Assembly: GCF_019063845.1 (NCBI RefSeq)
Contig: NZ_CP077683.1
Location: 930,001 to 994,000, forward strand
Source: Geomonas subterranea
GTDB lineage: Bacteria; Desulfobacterota; Desulfuromonadia; Geobacterales; Geobacteraceae
Reading direction: 5' to 3'
DNA: 64,000 bases
Of the stretch, positions 16,989-24,541 are shown piece by piece; within the stretch, counting starts at the first letter, position 1; each line of letters begins with the position of its first letter. A model generated the notes under the pieces. That model saw only the letters and a list, made by a program, of their open reading frames with translations, did not search any database and had not been told where the DNA came from. The position numbers and the translations under genes were made by a program.

Positions 16989-17682
16989 GGTAGAGAATGT
17001 CAGCGTGAACTACGGCGCCATCAAGGCGCTGCAAAACGTTTCCTTCCAGATCAACCAGGGTGAGATCGTTGCGCTGATCGGCGCCAACGGTGCCGGCAAG
17101 ACCACCATCCTGAACACCATCTCCAACATCGTCCCGTCGGTCGGCGGCAAGATCACCTACCTCGACAAGGAGATCACCAAGCTTCCGCCGCACGAGATCG
17201 TCAAGCTGGGCATTTCCCAGGTCCCCGAAGGGCGCCGCGTCTTCGCCAAGATGAGCGTGCTCGAAAACCTCGAGATGGGCGCCTACACGAGAAGCGACAA
17301 CGAGGTCGCCTCCGACATGGAGAAGATCTTCCAGCGCTTCCCGCGCCTGAACGAGCGCAAGAAGCAGGCCGCCAAGACCCTTTCCGGCGGCGAGCAGCAG
17401 ATGCTGGCGATGGGCAGGGCGCTCATGTCCCGTCCGAAACTCCTCCTTCTGGATGAGCCCTCCATGGGCCTCGCCCCGATGCTGGTCGAGCAGATATTCC
17501 AGATCATCCAGGAGATCAACGCCGGCGGTACCACCATCCTCCTGGTCGAGCAGAACGCCAACATGGCGCTCTCCATCGCTCACCGCGCCTACGTCCTCGA
17601 GACCGGCGAGGTGGTGCTGCAGGGCGACGCCAAGGAACTCGCCTCGAACCCCGAAGTGAGAAAGGCTTACCTGGGAGAGTAG
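16981..17682 (+). CDS. livF: Branched-chain amino-acid ABC transporter ATPase LivF
   Basis: Second ATPase subunit, 233 residues, the normal LivF size. Walker A GANGAGKTT, VPEGRRVFAKMSVLENL (characteristic of LivF), signature LSGGEQQMLAMGRALM, Walker B LLLDEPSMGLAP and LLVEQNANMAL. It pairs with LivG to power LivHM. The overlap with livG implies translational coupling. The next gene begins one base after its stop. Confidence 0.95.
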   Translation: MLKVENVSVNYGAIKALQNVSFQINQGEIVALIGANGAGKTTILNTISNIVPSVGGKITYLDKEITKLPPHEIVKLGISQVPEGRRVFAKMSVLENLEMGAYTRSDNEVASDMEKIFQRFPRLNERKKQAAKTLSGGEQQMLAMGRALMSRPKLLLLDEPSMGLAPMLVEQIFQIIQEINAGGTTILLVEQNANMALSIAHRAYVLETGEVVLQGDAKELASNPEVRKAYLGE

Positions 17683-17683
17683 G

Positions 17684-18598
17684 GTGTCTGACACCACAAC
17701 CAAACCTTGGATCAACCCCTACCTGGCCATCCTGGTAGGGGTTTTTGCTGTCTCATTCTCCTCCATCCTGGTGAGGGTCTGCACGGCTCCCCCCCTGGTG
17801 ATCGCGGCCTACCGGCTCATCTTCACCTTCTGCTTTCTCGCGCCCTTCACCCTTTGGGGGGGCGCGCCCGCGTTGCGCGGCATGACCGCGCGCCAGGTCC
17901 GCCTCTCCGCCGCAAGCGGCGTCTTTCTGGCGCTGCATTTCGTCACCTGGTTCATCTCGCTCAAGTACACCTCCATCGCCAGCTCCGTGGTGCTCGTCAC
18001 CACCCAGCCGCTCTTCGTGGTGTTCGGTTCCTGGGTCTTCTTCAAGGAGCGGGTGCCGCGCAAGGCGCTCTACGGCTGCTTCCTCGCCTTCGCAGGAAGC
18101 GTCGTGATAGGCGCCACCGATTTCCAGGTAGGGGAGAGGGCCTTCATAGGCGACCTGCTCGCGCTCTTCGCGGCGGTGATGGTCTCCGGCTATCTCCTGA
18201 TCGGGAGGAGGCTGCGCCACAGCCTGCCGCTTACCGGCTACACCTTCGTCACCTACGGCGCCAGCGCAATTACCCTGAGCGCCGCGGCTGTCGCCGGCGG
18301 CGTGCCGTTCTACCCGTACCCGGGGCAGGACTGGCTTATCTTCGTGGCCCTTGCGTTGGTCTGCACCATCCTCGGGCACACCGTCTTCAACTGGGTGCTG
18401 CGCTATGTGCAGGCGTCCGTGGTGTCGGTAAGCATCCTCGGCGAGCCGTTGGGGGCGATCCTCTGGGCTGCCGTGTTTCTGGGCGAGAACCCGACGCCGC
18501 GACAGGTCGTGGGGGGATCGATCATCTTCGCGGGACTGTACCTCTTCACGAGGATTACAGCTAAAACCGACACACCATTAGCCACGGAGAAAATCTGA
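17684..18598 (+). CDS. DMT-superfamily (EamA) permease with repeat-derived C-terminus
   Basis: A 304-residue, ten-helix drug/metabolite transporter made of two EamA halves (about residues 10-140 and 155-285; the second half contains GEPLGAILWAAVFLGENPTPRQVVGG). It starts with GTG at 17684 behind GGGAGAG and is probably cotranscribed with livHMGF, so amino-acid export is possible (inference). Its last residues (about PLATEKI) and stop codon lie inside the dispersed repeat at 18573-18673, so insertion of the repeat seems to have replaced the original 3' end. Substrate unknown. Confidence 0.85.
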   Translation: MSDTTTKPWINPYLAILVGVFAVSFSSILVRVCTAPPLVIAAYRLIFTFCFLAPFTLWGGAPALRGMTARQVRLSAASGVFLALHFVTWFISLKYTSIASSVVLVTTQPLFVVFGSWVFFKERVPRKALYGCFLAFAGSVVIGATDFQVGERAFIGDLLALFAAVMVSGYLLIGRRLRHSLPLTGYTFVTYGASAITLSAAAVAGGVPFYPYPGQDWLIFVALALVCTILGHTVFNWVLRYVQASVVSVSILGEPLGAILWAAVFLGENPTPRQVVGGSIIFAGLYLFTRITAKTDTPLATEKI

Positions 18599-18673
18599 GG
18601 AAATCTGAGAAAGGCAAAACCTTATAAAGGTTTTCTCCGAAGTTCTCAGATTTTCTCCGTGGCCAGCGGTTTT
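18573..18673. repeat. Dispersed inverted repeat family B, copy 2
   Basis: About 100 bases beginning ACCATTAGCCACGGAGA and ending TTTCTCCGTGGCCAGCGGTTTT, with inner AATCTGAGGAAATCTGAGA and TTCTCAGATTTTCTCCG blocks. It matches the element at 5521-5632. It overlaps the 3' end of the EamA gene. Confidence 0.75.
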
Positions 18674-18705
18674 GATTCTATGGCTTTCGCAGGAGGAAGG
18701 CAGGT

Positions 18706-19188
18706 ATGGATTCAGCATTGAGCGCAAGCGCGAAACGGGTACAGGATGCACTGCATGGCTTCGGTGTCGATTGCCGCGTCAAGGAACTGGGCGAGAGCAC
18801 CCGCACCGCCGTCGAGGCGGCAACCGCCGTGGGGTGTGAAGTGGGGCAGATCGTCAAGTCCCTGGTGTTCCGCGGCAAGGAGAGCGGCAAGGGCGTCTTC
18901 GTGGTGGCAAGCGGCGCCAACATGGTGAACGAGAAGGTTCTGGCAACCCTCGTCGGCGAGAAGATCGAGCGGGCGACACCCGACTTCGTCCGCGAGCAGA
19001 CCGGCTACGCCATCGGCGGGGTTTCCCCGGTCGGTCATCCGGCGCCGCTCACCACCTTCATCGACGAGGACCTGCTCGGCTACAAGGAACTGTGGGCCGC
19101 TGCCGGTACCCCCAACGCCGTCTTCGCGCTGACCCCGGAGCAGCTTTGCCACATCACCTCCGGGCAGGTTGCCGCCCTAAAGAAATAG
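18706..19188 (+). CDS. YbaK/ProX-type aminoacyl-tRNA deacylase domain protein
   Basis: A free-standing 160-residue editing domain that removes mischarged amino acids from tRNA (Cys-tRNA-Pro in YbaK, Ala in ProX). The conserved Lys is in EVGQIVKSLVFR. IGGVSPVGH and the late FALTPEQLCHITSG are family features. A strong AGGAGGAAGGCAGGT precedes the ATG. Which mischarged tRNA it edits cannot be told from sequence. Stand-alone gene lying between repeat families B and A. Confidence 0.85.
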   Translation: MDSALSASAKRVQDALHGFGVDCRVKELGESTRTAVEAATAVGCEVGQIVKSLVFRGKESGKGVFVVASGANMVNEKVLATLVGEKIERATPDFVREQTGYAIGGVSPVGHPAPLTTFIDEDLLGYKELWAAAGTPNAVFALTPEQLCHITSGQVAALKK

Positions 19189-19234
19189 GGCAAGTGGCAG
19201 CGCCGCTTCACCCTCAACCTGATCGCCGCGGCAC

Positions 19235-19260
19235 CTGTAGGGGCGAATAATCATTCGCCC
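19235..19260. repeat. Dispersed repeat family A, single-end copy
   Basis: CTGTAGGGGCGAATAATCAT followed by TCGCCC: one palindromic end without the opposite end. It directly abuts the next repeat. Confidence 0.8.
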
Positions 19261-19267
19261 GTCCACT

Positions 19268-19380
19268 CCCTCGCCCTGTGGGAGAGGGTGGCCGCAGGCC
19301 GGGTGAGGGCGGTGCCATCATGACGATTTTCGCTATAGCAGCGCCCTCACCCCGACCCTCTCCCAGAGGGAGAGTGAGGT
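19268..19380. repeat. Dispersed inverted repeat family C
   Basis: About 113 bases. The left arm (GGGAGAGGGT...GGGTGAGGGCG) and right arm (CGCCCTCACCCCGACCCTCTCCC) are inverted complements, with an A/T-richer centre. Non-coding filler between the YbaK-like gene and the symporter. Similar arms are common in intergenic DNA of Geobacter relatives (recollection, not checked). Confidence 0.7.
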
Positions 19381-19455
19381 TTTTTTGGACCGGGATGTTG
19401 CGGCAATCTTGCCGCTTAATTACAGAGAAGCAGCGCAAAGGACATAGGCACCAAC

Positions 19456-20823
19456 ATGCAAAACGCAACAGTAACCAAGGCACGGGACAGTTTCACCACG
19501 GGTTTAGGAGTCATCGCCGCGACGCTCGGTTCTGCGGTGGGCTTGGGCAACATCTGGAAGTTCCCCGCCCTGACCGGCCTTAACGGCGGGGCCGCGTTCA
19601 TCATCGTCTACCTGCTCTCGACCCTGATGGCGGGCCTCGTGGTCATGGTGGCCGAGCTCATGCTGGGGCGTCGCTCCAAGTCCGACGCGCTCACGACCTT
19701 CAAGGTGCTGCACCCCAAAAACGAAAGCTGGGCCCTCATCGGCGCAGCCGGCGTCCTTTCCGCCTTCCTGATCCTTGCCTTCTATACCGAAGTCGCCGGG
19801 TGGGTCTTCGCCTACATCTTCAAGGCTGCTTCCGGCAGCATCCTCTCCGCCGACCCCAAGGTCACCTCGGCGGGCTTCGAGAAGCTGATCACCGACCCGG
19901 TGCAGTCCGTGTTCTGGCAGTGCCTGGTGCTCGTCTTCGTCGGCGCCATCATCATCGCCGGCGTCTCCAAGGGGATCGAGAAGACCACCAAGCGCCTCAT
20001 GCCGGTGCTGTTCCTGATCCTGGTCATGATCGGTGTTCGGAGCCTGATGCTTCCCGGCGCCGCTGCCGGCCTCGAGTTCCTTTTCCGCCCGGACTTCTCC
20101 AAGGTGACCGGTGCCGTCGTCCTTACCGCCATGGGGCTCGCCTTCTTCAAGCTCTCCGTCGGCATGGGGACCATGATCACCTACGGCAGCTACTTCCGTG
20201 ACGACCAGAACATCCCGATGACCGCGCTGCGCGTCATGCTCGCCGACCTTACCGTTTCCATCCTGGCGGGGATCGCGATCTTCCCGGCCGTGTTCACCTA
20301 CGGCTTCAAGCCGGAAGCGGGGCCGTCGCTGCTGTTCATCACCATTCCCGCGGTATTCTCGCAGATGCCGTTCGGCAACGTCTTCGTGGTGCTCTTCTTT
20401 GTCCTCGGTGCCATCGCGGCCACCGGCGCCATGCTTTCCATCCTCGAGGTGCCGGTAGCCTACCTGCACCAGCGCTTCGGCGTATCCCGCTTCAAGTCGA
20501 CCGTCCTGACCGTGGTACTCCTGGCCCTGATCGGGTCCACCGCCGCGCTTTCCAACAGCCTCTTGGCCAACTTCAAGCTCTTCGGCATGACCATGTTCGA
20601 CCTCTACGACTTCGTCACCTCGAACTTCCTGATGCCGGTGGGGGGGCTGTTCATCTGCCTCTTCGTCGGGTGGGTCTGGGGCGATGAGAAGGTGAGGGCG
20701 GCGCTCTCCAACGACGGGCAATTGAAAAACGGCGCTATCATCAGCATCTTCCTGTTTCTGGTGAAGTACGTCGCGCCGATCACCATCACCGTCATCCTGC
20801 TGCGCGGCCTTAAGGTCATCTAG
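19456..20823 (+). CDS. Sodium-dependent transporter of the neurotransmitter:sodium symporter family
   Basis: Inner-membrane symporter of 455 residues with 11-12 helices. Helix 1 has the family sodium/substrate motif ATLGSAVGLGNIWKFP, followed by GGAAFIIVYLL. Helix 6 contains FFKLSVGMGTMITYGSYF. Bacterial relatives such as LeuT and TnaT take up amino acids with Na+. Length and topology are normal. Promoter elements are not obvious because repeats fill the upstream gap. Confidence 0.9.
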   Translation: MQNATVTKARDSFTTGLGVIAATLGSAVGLGNIWKFPALTGLNGGAAFIIVYLLSTLMAGLVVMVAELMLGRRSKSDALTTFKVLHPKNESWALIGAAGVLSAFLILAFYTEVAGWVFAYIFKAASGSILSADPKVTSAGFEKLITDPVQSVFWQCLVLVFVGAIIIAGVSKGIEKTTKRLMPVLFLILVMIGVRSLMLPGAAAGLEFLFRPDFSKVTGAVVLTAMGLAFFKLSVGMGTMITYGSYFRDDQNIPMTALRVMLADLTVSILAGIAIFPAVFTYGFKPEAGPSLLFITIPAVFSQMPFGNVFVVLFFVLGAIAATGAMLSILEVPVAYLHQRFGVSRFKSTVLTVVLLALIGSTAALSNSLLANFKLFGMTMFDLYDFVTSNFLMPVGGLFICLFVGWVWGDEKVRAALSNDGQLKNGAIISIFLFLVKYVAPITITVILLRGLKVI

Positions 20824-20863
20824 CCACCGCGGTCGTGTAGCCCCGGTCCCCGGAGGTTCTAGT

Positions 20864-20958
20864 TCCCTCCCCCGGAGGGGGAGGGCTAGGGAGGGGGAAA
20901 GGTGGCATCTTCCTAGCTTAGGTTTCCCCCCTCCCAACCTCCCCCTCCGGGGGGAGGA
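20864..20958. repeat. Dispersed inverted repeat family D
   Basis: CCCTCCCCCGGAGGGGGAGG on the left (20866-20885) and CTCCCAACCTCCCCCTCCGG on the right (20931-20950) form a long imperfect inverted repeat with an AGCTTAGG centre. It fills most of the gap between the symporter and rarD. Confidence 0.65.
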
Positions 20959-21013
20959 GTAGTCGGACCCACTACTGAGATAGTCGGCCTCTTAGTACAA
21001 GGACATCTGCCAC

Positions 21014-21925
21014 ATGAGCAACCTTTCCGAAAATACCGAGCTCACCGCTGCACAAAAAAGCCGCCAGGGCGTCATCTACGGCCTGGCGGCTTACCTCTGC
21101 TGGGGATTCTTCCCGGTTTACTTTAAATCCGTCAAGGTCGTCCCCCCCTTGGAGATGGTCTCGCACCGGATCGTCTGGTCGCTCGCGTTTTTAGTGCTGC
21201 TCATAACGTGGAAAGGCGCATGGCCCGCGACCATCGAGGTTCTTAAACGCCCGAAGTCCCTCGCCGTCCTCTTTGTCACCACCATCCTCATCGCCACCAA
21301 CTGGCTGGTCTTCATCTACGCCATCAGCGTCGGCGAGGTGCTGCAGTCGAGCCTCGGCTATTTCATCAACCCGCTGGTCAACGTGCTGCTCGGATTTTTG
21401 TTCCTGCGCGAGCGGCTGGAGCGCCCGCAGTGGATCAGTCTCGCGCTCGCCTTCACCGGCGTCCTCTATCTCGCCATTCAGTACGGCAGCGTGCCCTGGA
21501 TCTCACTACTCCTGGCGCTCTCCTTCGGGCTCTACGGACTGATCCGCAAGGTGCTGCACGTCGAGCCGCTGGTCGGTCTCACCGTCGAAACCTTGCTCCT
21601 CATGCCGTTCGCGCTCTTTTACCTGGTGCAGTTGAACCAGAAGGGGACCGGTATCTTCCTCACCCACGGCGTCGCGCTGGACATGCTTATCCCGATGTCC
21701 GGCGTGGTAACCGCCATTCCCTTGCTGCTGTTTGCCGCCGCCGGTAAGAAGCTGCGCCTGGCCACGATCGGCTTTTTGCAGTACATTACCCCCACCATGC
21801 ACTTCCTGCTCGCCATCACCTTATTCGGTGAGACCTTCACCCACACCCATTTGATCAGTTTCCTGTTCATCTGGGCTGGCTTGGTTCTCTACTCGATCCA
21901 CGCCTACCGCAGTGTAAAAGCGTAG
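21014..21925 (+). CDS. rarD: RarD-type DMT permease
   Basis: A 303-residue EamA-family transporter of the RarD subgroup. Diagnostic segments are RQGVIYGLAAYLCWGFFPVYFK, VSHRIVWSLAFL, LIATNWLVFIYAI, ESSLGYFINPLVNVLLG-like SSLGYFINPLVNVLLGFLFL, and PLLLFAAAGKKLRLATIGFLQYI. RarD was named for a chloramphenicol-sensitivity phenotype in Pseudomonas. Substrate unknown. Stand-alone; its end is 13 bases from the convergent toxin gene. Confidence 0.88.
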   Translation: MSNLSENTELTAAQKSRQGVIYGLAAYLCWGFFPVYFKSVKVVPPLEMVSHRIVWSLAFLVLLITWKGAWPATIEVLKRPKSLAVLFVTTILIATNWLVFIYAISVGEVLQSSLGYFINPLVNVLLGFLFLRERLERPQWISLALAFTGVLYLAIQYGSVPWISLLLALSFGLYGLIRKVLHVEPLVGLTVETLLLMPFALFYLVQLNQKGTGIFLTHGVALDMLIPMSGVVTAIPLLLFAAAGKKLRLATIGFLQYITPTMHFLLAITLFGETFTHTHLISFLFIWAGLVLYSIHAYRSVKA

Positions 21926-21938
21926 GCTGGAATTTGGT

Positions 21939-22214
21939 TTAGTAGACCGTGTCGTGGTCGCCGATGTTGACTGGGGTAATATCTTCGTCGGTTACCAAGA
22001 ATTCAAGCGTTATCCGGTAGGACAGCGTGATTGATATCGAGTGAAGACCGCTCAGGCGGCCCGTTAGGCGGTGCAGCCTGAGGGAGGGGTGGAAAGGGTT
22101 TGCCTGCAGTAGTTTGAGAGTCTTTAGGTATGCCGGTTCCAACTCAGGGTGAAGTTTCAGAAAACGTCGTGCTCGCTTCTCGTACTGCTTGGTGAAGACC
22201 AGGCGGTACTTCAT
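21939..22214 (-). CDS. RelE/ParE-family toxin
   Basis: A 91-residue basic protein, typical for RelE/ParE toxins. It opens MKYRLVFTKQYEKRARRFLK and contains HRLTGRLSGLHSISIT, the YafQ-like core, then a beta strand ending in INIGDHDTVY-like VNIGDHDTVY with the His-Asp-x-x-Tyr tail seen in RelE-type mRNA interferases. It overlaps the antitoxin gene by four bases and is cotranscribed with it. Confidence 0.85.
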   Translation of the reverse strand: MKYRLVFTKQYEKRARRFLKLHPELEPAYLKTLKLLQANPFHPSLRLHRLTGRLSGLHSISITLSYRITLEFLVTDEDITPVNIGDHDTVY

Positions 22215-22474
22215 GCTTCATCACCTGCTTTTATTCTCTTCAAATGCTCTTCAGGAGTTGATACCACGAACCGACCTGCGGCAATGTCGTCGTTGTTTTG
22301 GGCCAGCGCTGCCTCTAATTCACATTCGCGCAGGTAGTGAAAATGCTCTATAGGCATGACCACATAACGGGTCTTACCGCGAACCGAAATGATGGCTTCC
22401 GAATCGTGACTCAATGCTGCCTCTATCGCAGCAACACCGCGGGTCTTAAGCTCGTTTGCGCTAATCGATGACAT
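22211..22474 (-). CDS. Phd/YefM-family antitoxin
   Basis: An 87-residue antitoxin. The N-terminal Phd/YefM fold (ISANELKTRGVAAIEAAL...AIISVRGKTRYVVMPIEHF) binds DNA and an acidic C-terminal tail (residues about 55-87) should wrap the toxin. It precedes the toxin in the usual order. A promoter lies at 22530-22558 on the same strand. The two TATAGTA copies between promoter and start are candidate operators for autorepression. Confidence 0.85.
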   Translation of the reverse strand: MSSISANELKTRGVAAIEAALSHDSEAIISVRGKTRYVVMPIEHFHYLRECELEAALAQNNDDIAAGRFVVSTPEEHLKRIKAGDEA

Positions 22475-22492
22475 CCTGCTTCACCTCATTCT

Positions 22493-22558
22493 TATAGTAT
22501 CTTCTGTGGTTCTCTCTATAGTACGGTTAAAAGTATCATGTCTCGATTAATGCGTCAA
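22493..22558 (-). promoter_or_regulatory. Toxin-antitoxin promoter and candidate operators
   Basis: Reading the minus strand, TTGACG (22558-22553), a 17-base spacer and TACTTT (22535-22530). Downstream are two direct copies of TACTATA (22517-22523 and 22493-22499), 24 bases apart, suited to binding by the antitoxin complex. Confidence 0.5.
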
Positions 22559-22591
22559 TTTCTGGTGCTGACCTCGCCTGCGTATTCCCTG

Positions 22592-22619
22592 TTGCATATC
22601 GAATGCGTTTGTGCATAAT
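22592..22619 (+). promoter_or_regulatory. Sigma-70 promoter of the PAS/sigma-54 activator gene
   Basis: TTGCAT (22592-22597), a 16-base spacer and CATAAT (22614-22619). Two TGCATA half-sites (22593-22598 and 22612-22617) overlap the -35 and -10. They match the half-site of the palindrome upstream of putA, hinting at autoregulation. Confidence 0.5.
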
Positions 22620-22651
22620 GGTCGCCGGCGCTACTGTTGCCGGAGGTTTTT

Positions 22652-24097
22652 ATGACTGAAGCGGTAAACGGAACTATTACAGCACTTGATCTGGAAGAGA
22701 TGGCGCGGCAGATGCGCGCGTTCCAGGACCTGACGCGGGAGCTCGATGCCATTATCGACTCCTCCTCGGACGGGCTTTGGATCTGCGACGCTGACGCCGT
22801 CGTAATCCGCATCAACCCCGCGTCCGAGCGCATCAACAACATCACGGCTGCCGAGGTCATCGGCAAAAATATGCACGAGCTCCTGGACCAGGGGTTCATC
22901 GACCGCTCGGCGGCGCTCGAGGCTTTGACCACCGGCAAGGTGGTGAGCCAGTTGCAGAACCGGCAGGGGCGCAAGCTCATCTCAACCGGTACGCCGGTAC
23001 TGGACGCGAACGGCAAGGTGATCCGGGTCGTGGTCAGTGAGCGTGACGTCACCGAAATCGACAACCTGCAGCGCGAACTGGAGGAGCAGGAGGCGCTCAG
23101 AGACCAGTTCCGCAGCCACATGCTGGAGATGCAGCAGGCTGACCTCGCCTCCCGCAGCGTCATCGCCCGCAGTCCGTTGATGGTCAACGCGCTGAAGCAG
23201 GCGCTCAAGGTGAGCGCGGTGAACTCGACCGTGCTGATCCTCGGTGAATCCGGCGTCGGCAAGGGGCTCATCGCCGAGCTCATTCACAAGAATTCCAGCC
23301 GCGCCGACAAGCCGCTCATCGAGATCAACTGCGGAGCCATCCCGGAATCCCTCATTGAATCCGAGCTTTTCGGCTACGAGAAGGGCGCCTTCACCGGCGC
23401 GCAGGTAAGCGGCAAGCCGGGCTATCTCGAACTTGCCGACGGCGGCATCCTCTTCCTCGACGAGATAGCCGAACTCCCCCAGGCCGCCCAAGTGAAGCTG
23501 CTTCGCTTCCTGGAAAACGGCCGCGTGGTTCGGCTCGGCGGGACCAAGGCCCGCACGCTCGACGTCAGGATCCTGGCGGCAACCCACCGTAATCTTGACC
23601 AGATGGTCAAGGACGGCACCTTCCGGCTCGACCTCTACTACCGTCTGAACGTGATTCCGATCCACGTGCCGGCCCTGAGGGAGCGGCGCGACTGCATCCT
23701 GCCGCTGGTGCGGCATTACGTCGATCTGTTCGGGGCGCGCGACTCGATCCGCAAGCGTCTGACCCGGGCCGCTTCGGACGCGCTCCTGGCCTACGATTAC
23801 CCCGGCAACGTCAGGCAGTTGATGAACATCTGCGAGAGGCTCGTGGTCATGACGGAGACGGATCTCATCGATATCAAGGATCTCCCTGCCGAGATCGCCG
23901 CAGGCGGGGGGCAGGCTGCGGCTGCCGGCGGTGTCTGGCACGACGAGGTGACCCTGCAGGAGACGCTTGATAAGGTGGAAAAGGCCGTCCTCGAACAGGC
24001 GCTCGTCAAGCACGGCAACCAGGTGCGCATGGCCGAGGCGCTGGGGGTGAACCAGTCCACCATCGCCAGGAAGTTGAAAAAACACGGGATCGCCTAG
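22652..24097 (+). CDS. PAS-domain sigma-54 activator, probable regulator of putA
   Basis: A 481-residue enhancer-binding protein. A PAS domain (about residues 25-135, IIDSSSDGLWICDADAVVIRINPASERI) and a short coiled coil come first. The AAA+ domain has Walker A GESGVGKG, an intact GAFTGA, and Walker B GGILFLDEIAE. A Fis-type helix-turn-helix (GNQVRMAEALGVNQSTIARKL) ends the protein. There is no receiver domain, so PAS ligand binding probably controls it. GGAGG at 22642-22646 selects the ATG at 22652. Directly downstream, putA has a sigma-54 promoter and an upstream palindrome, so this protein is the obvious candidate proline-responsive activator (inference). Confidence 0.9.
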   Translation: MTEAVNGTITALDLEEMARQMRAFQDLTRELDAIIDSSSDGLWICDADAVVIRINPASERINNITAAEVIGKNMHELLDQGFIDRSAALEALTTGKVVSQLQNRQGRKLISTGTPVLDANGKVIRVVVSERDVTEIDNLQRELEEQEALRDQFRSHMLEMQQADLASRSVIARSPLMVNALKQALKVSAVNSTVLILGESGVGKGLIAELIHKNSSRADKPLIEINCGAIPESLIESELFGYEKGAFTGAQVSGKPGYLELADGGILFLDEIAELPQAAQVKLLRFLENGRVVRLGGTKARTLDVRILAATHRNLDQMVKDGTFRLDLYYRLNVIPIHVPALRERRDCILPLVRHYVDLFGARDSIRKRLTRAASDALLAYDYPGNVRQLMNICERLVVMTETDLIDIKDLPAEIAAGGGQAAAAGGVWHDEVTLQETLDKVEKAVLEQALVKHGNQVRMAEALGVNQSTIARKLKKHGIA

Positions 24098-24115
24098 GCT
24101 GATGGGTGCCATGAC

Positions 24116-24223
24116 CTGTAGGGGCGAATAATTATTCGCCCAGCGCCGATGCCCCCACGGTTGCCCGCGTCACGGGCGGTGCCGGTGCGGTACGGGGGGG
24201 CGAATGATTATTCGCCCCTACAG
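24116..24223. repeat. Dispersed repeat family A, full copy 2
   Basis: A 108-base element with the same inverted GGGCGAAT...ATTCGCCC ends as 6766-6875 and an unrelated GC-rich interior. It lies between the activator gene and the putA control region. Confidence 0.85.
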
Positions 24224-24242
24224 TGGACCTGGAATACGGTGG

Positions 24243-24258
24243 TATGCAGTGCTGCATA
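24243..24258. promoter_or_regulatory. Candidate enhancer (upstream activator site) for putA
   Basis: TATGCAGTGCTGCATA is a perfect palindrome (7-base arms, 2-base centre) about 210 bases upstream of the -24 element of the putA promoter. That is a normal distance for sigma-54 activators. TGCATA half-sites recur in the activator's own promoter. Confidence 0.55.
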
Positions 24259-24467
24259 GTGCGCTCCGGCCATTCTGACTTTGCTGCCGCTTTAAGATGT
24301 AGTTTGCCATGTATCGATCTATAAAATCCCTCCCCCATTCATTACCATTCTCCCCAGAAATGCTATAATACTTTCGGCTGTTTAGCCGGATGAAGCGCCT
24401 TCCCTCACGGCTGTTCCTTCCCGCCGGCCGCCTCCACGTCTCCACCAGGAACGAAATCGTATACTGA

Positions 24468-24483
24468 TGGCACAGCTTGTGCT
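24468..24483 (+). promoter_or_regulatory. Sigma-54 (-24/-12) promoter of putA
   Basis: TGGCACAGCTTGTGCT has GG and GC at exactly the required spacing and a full TGGCAC -24 box. Transcription would start near 24494, giving a leader of about 48 bases before the ATG. The 24098-24541 gap otherwise holds the repeat, the palindrome and a TTACCA-16-TATAAT sequence (24342-24369) that could be a secondary sigma-70 start. Confidence 0.75.
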
Positions 24484-24541
24484 CTGGCTTTACACGTTTA
24501 TGATTTCCTCTTGGAACAACCTGTAATAAAGGAGCCTTTGG

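Noticed and set aside
19268-20958. Repeats C and D as insertion sequences or CRISPR
   Set aside because: They are about 100-base inverted repeats without transposase, target duplication or spaced direct repeats. No CRISPR-like periodic repeats occur anywhere in the window.
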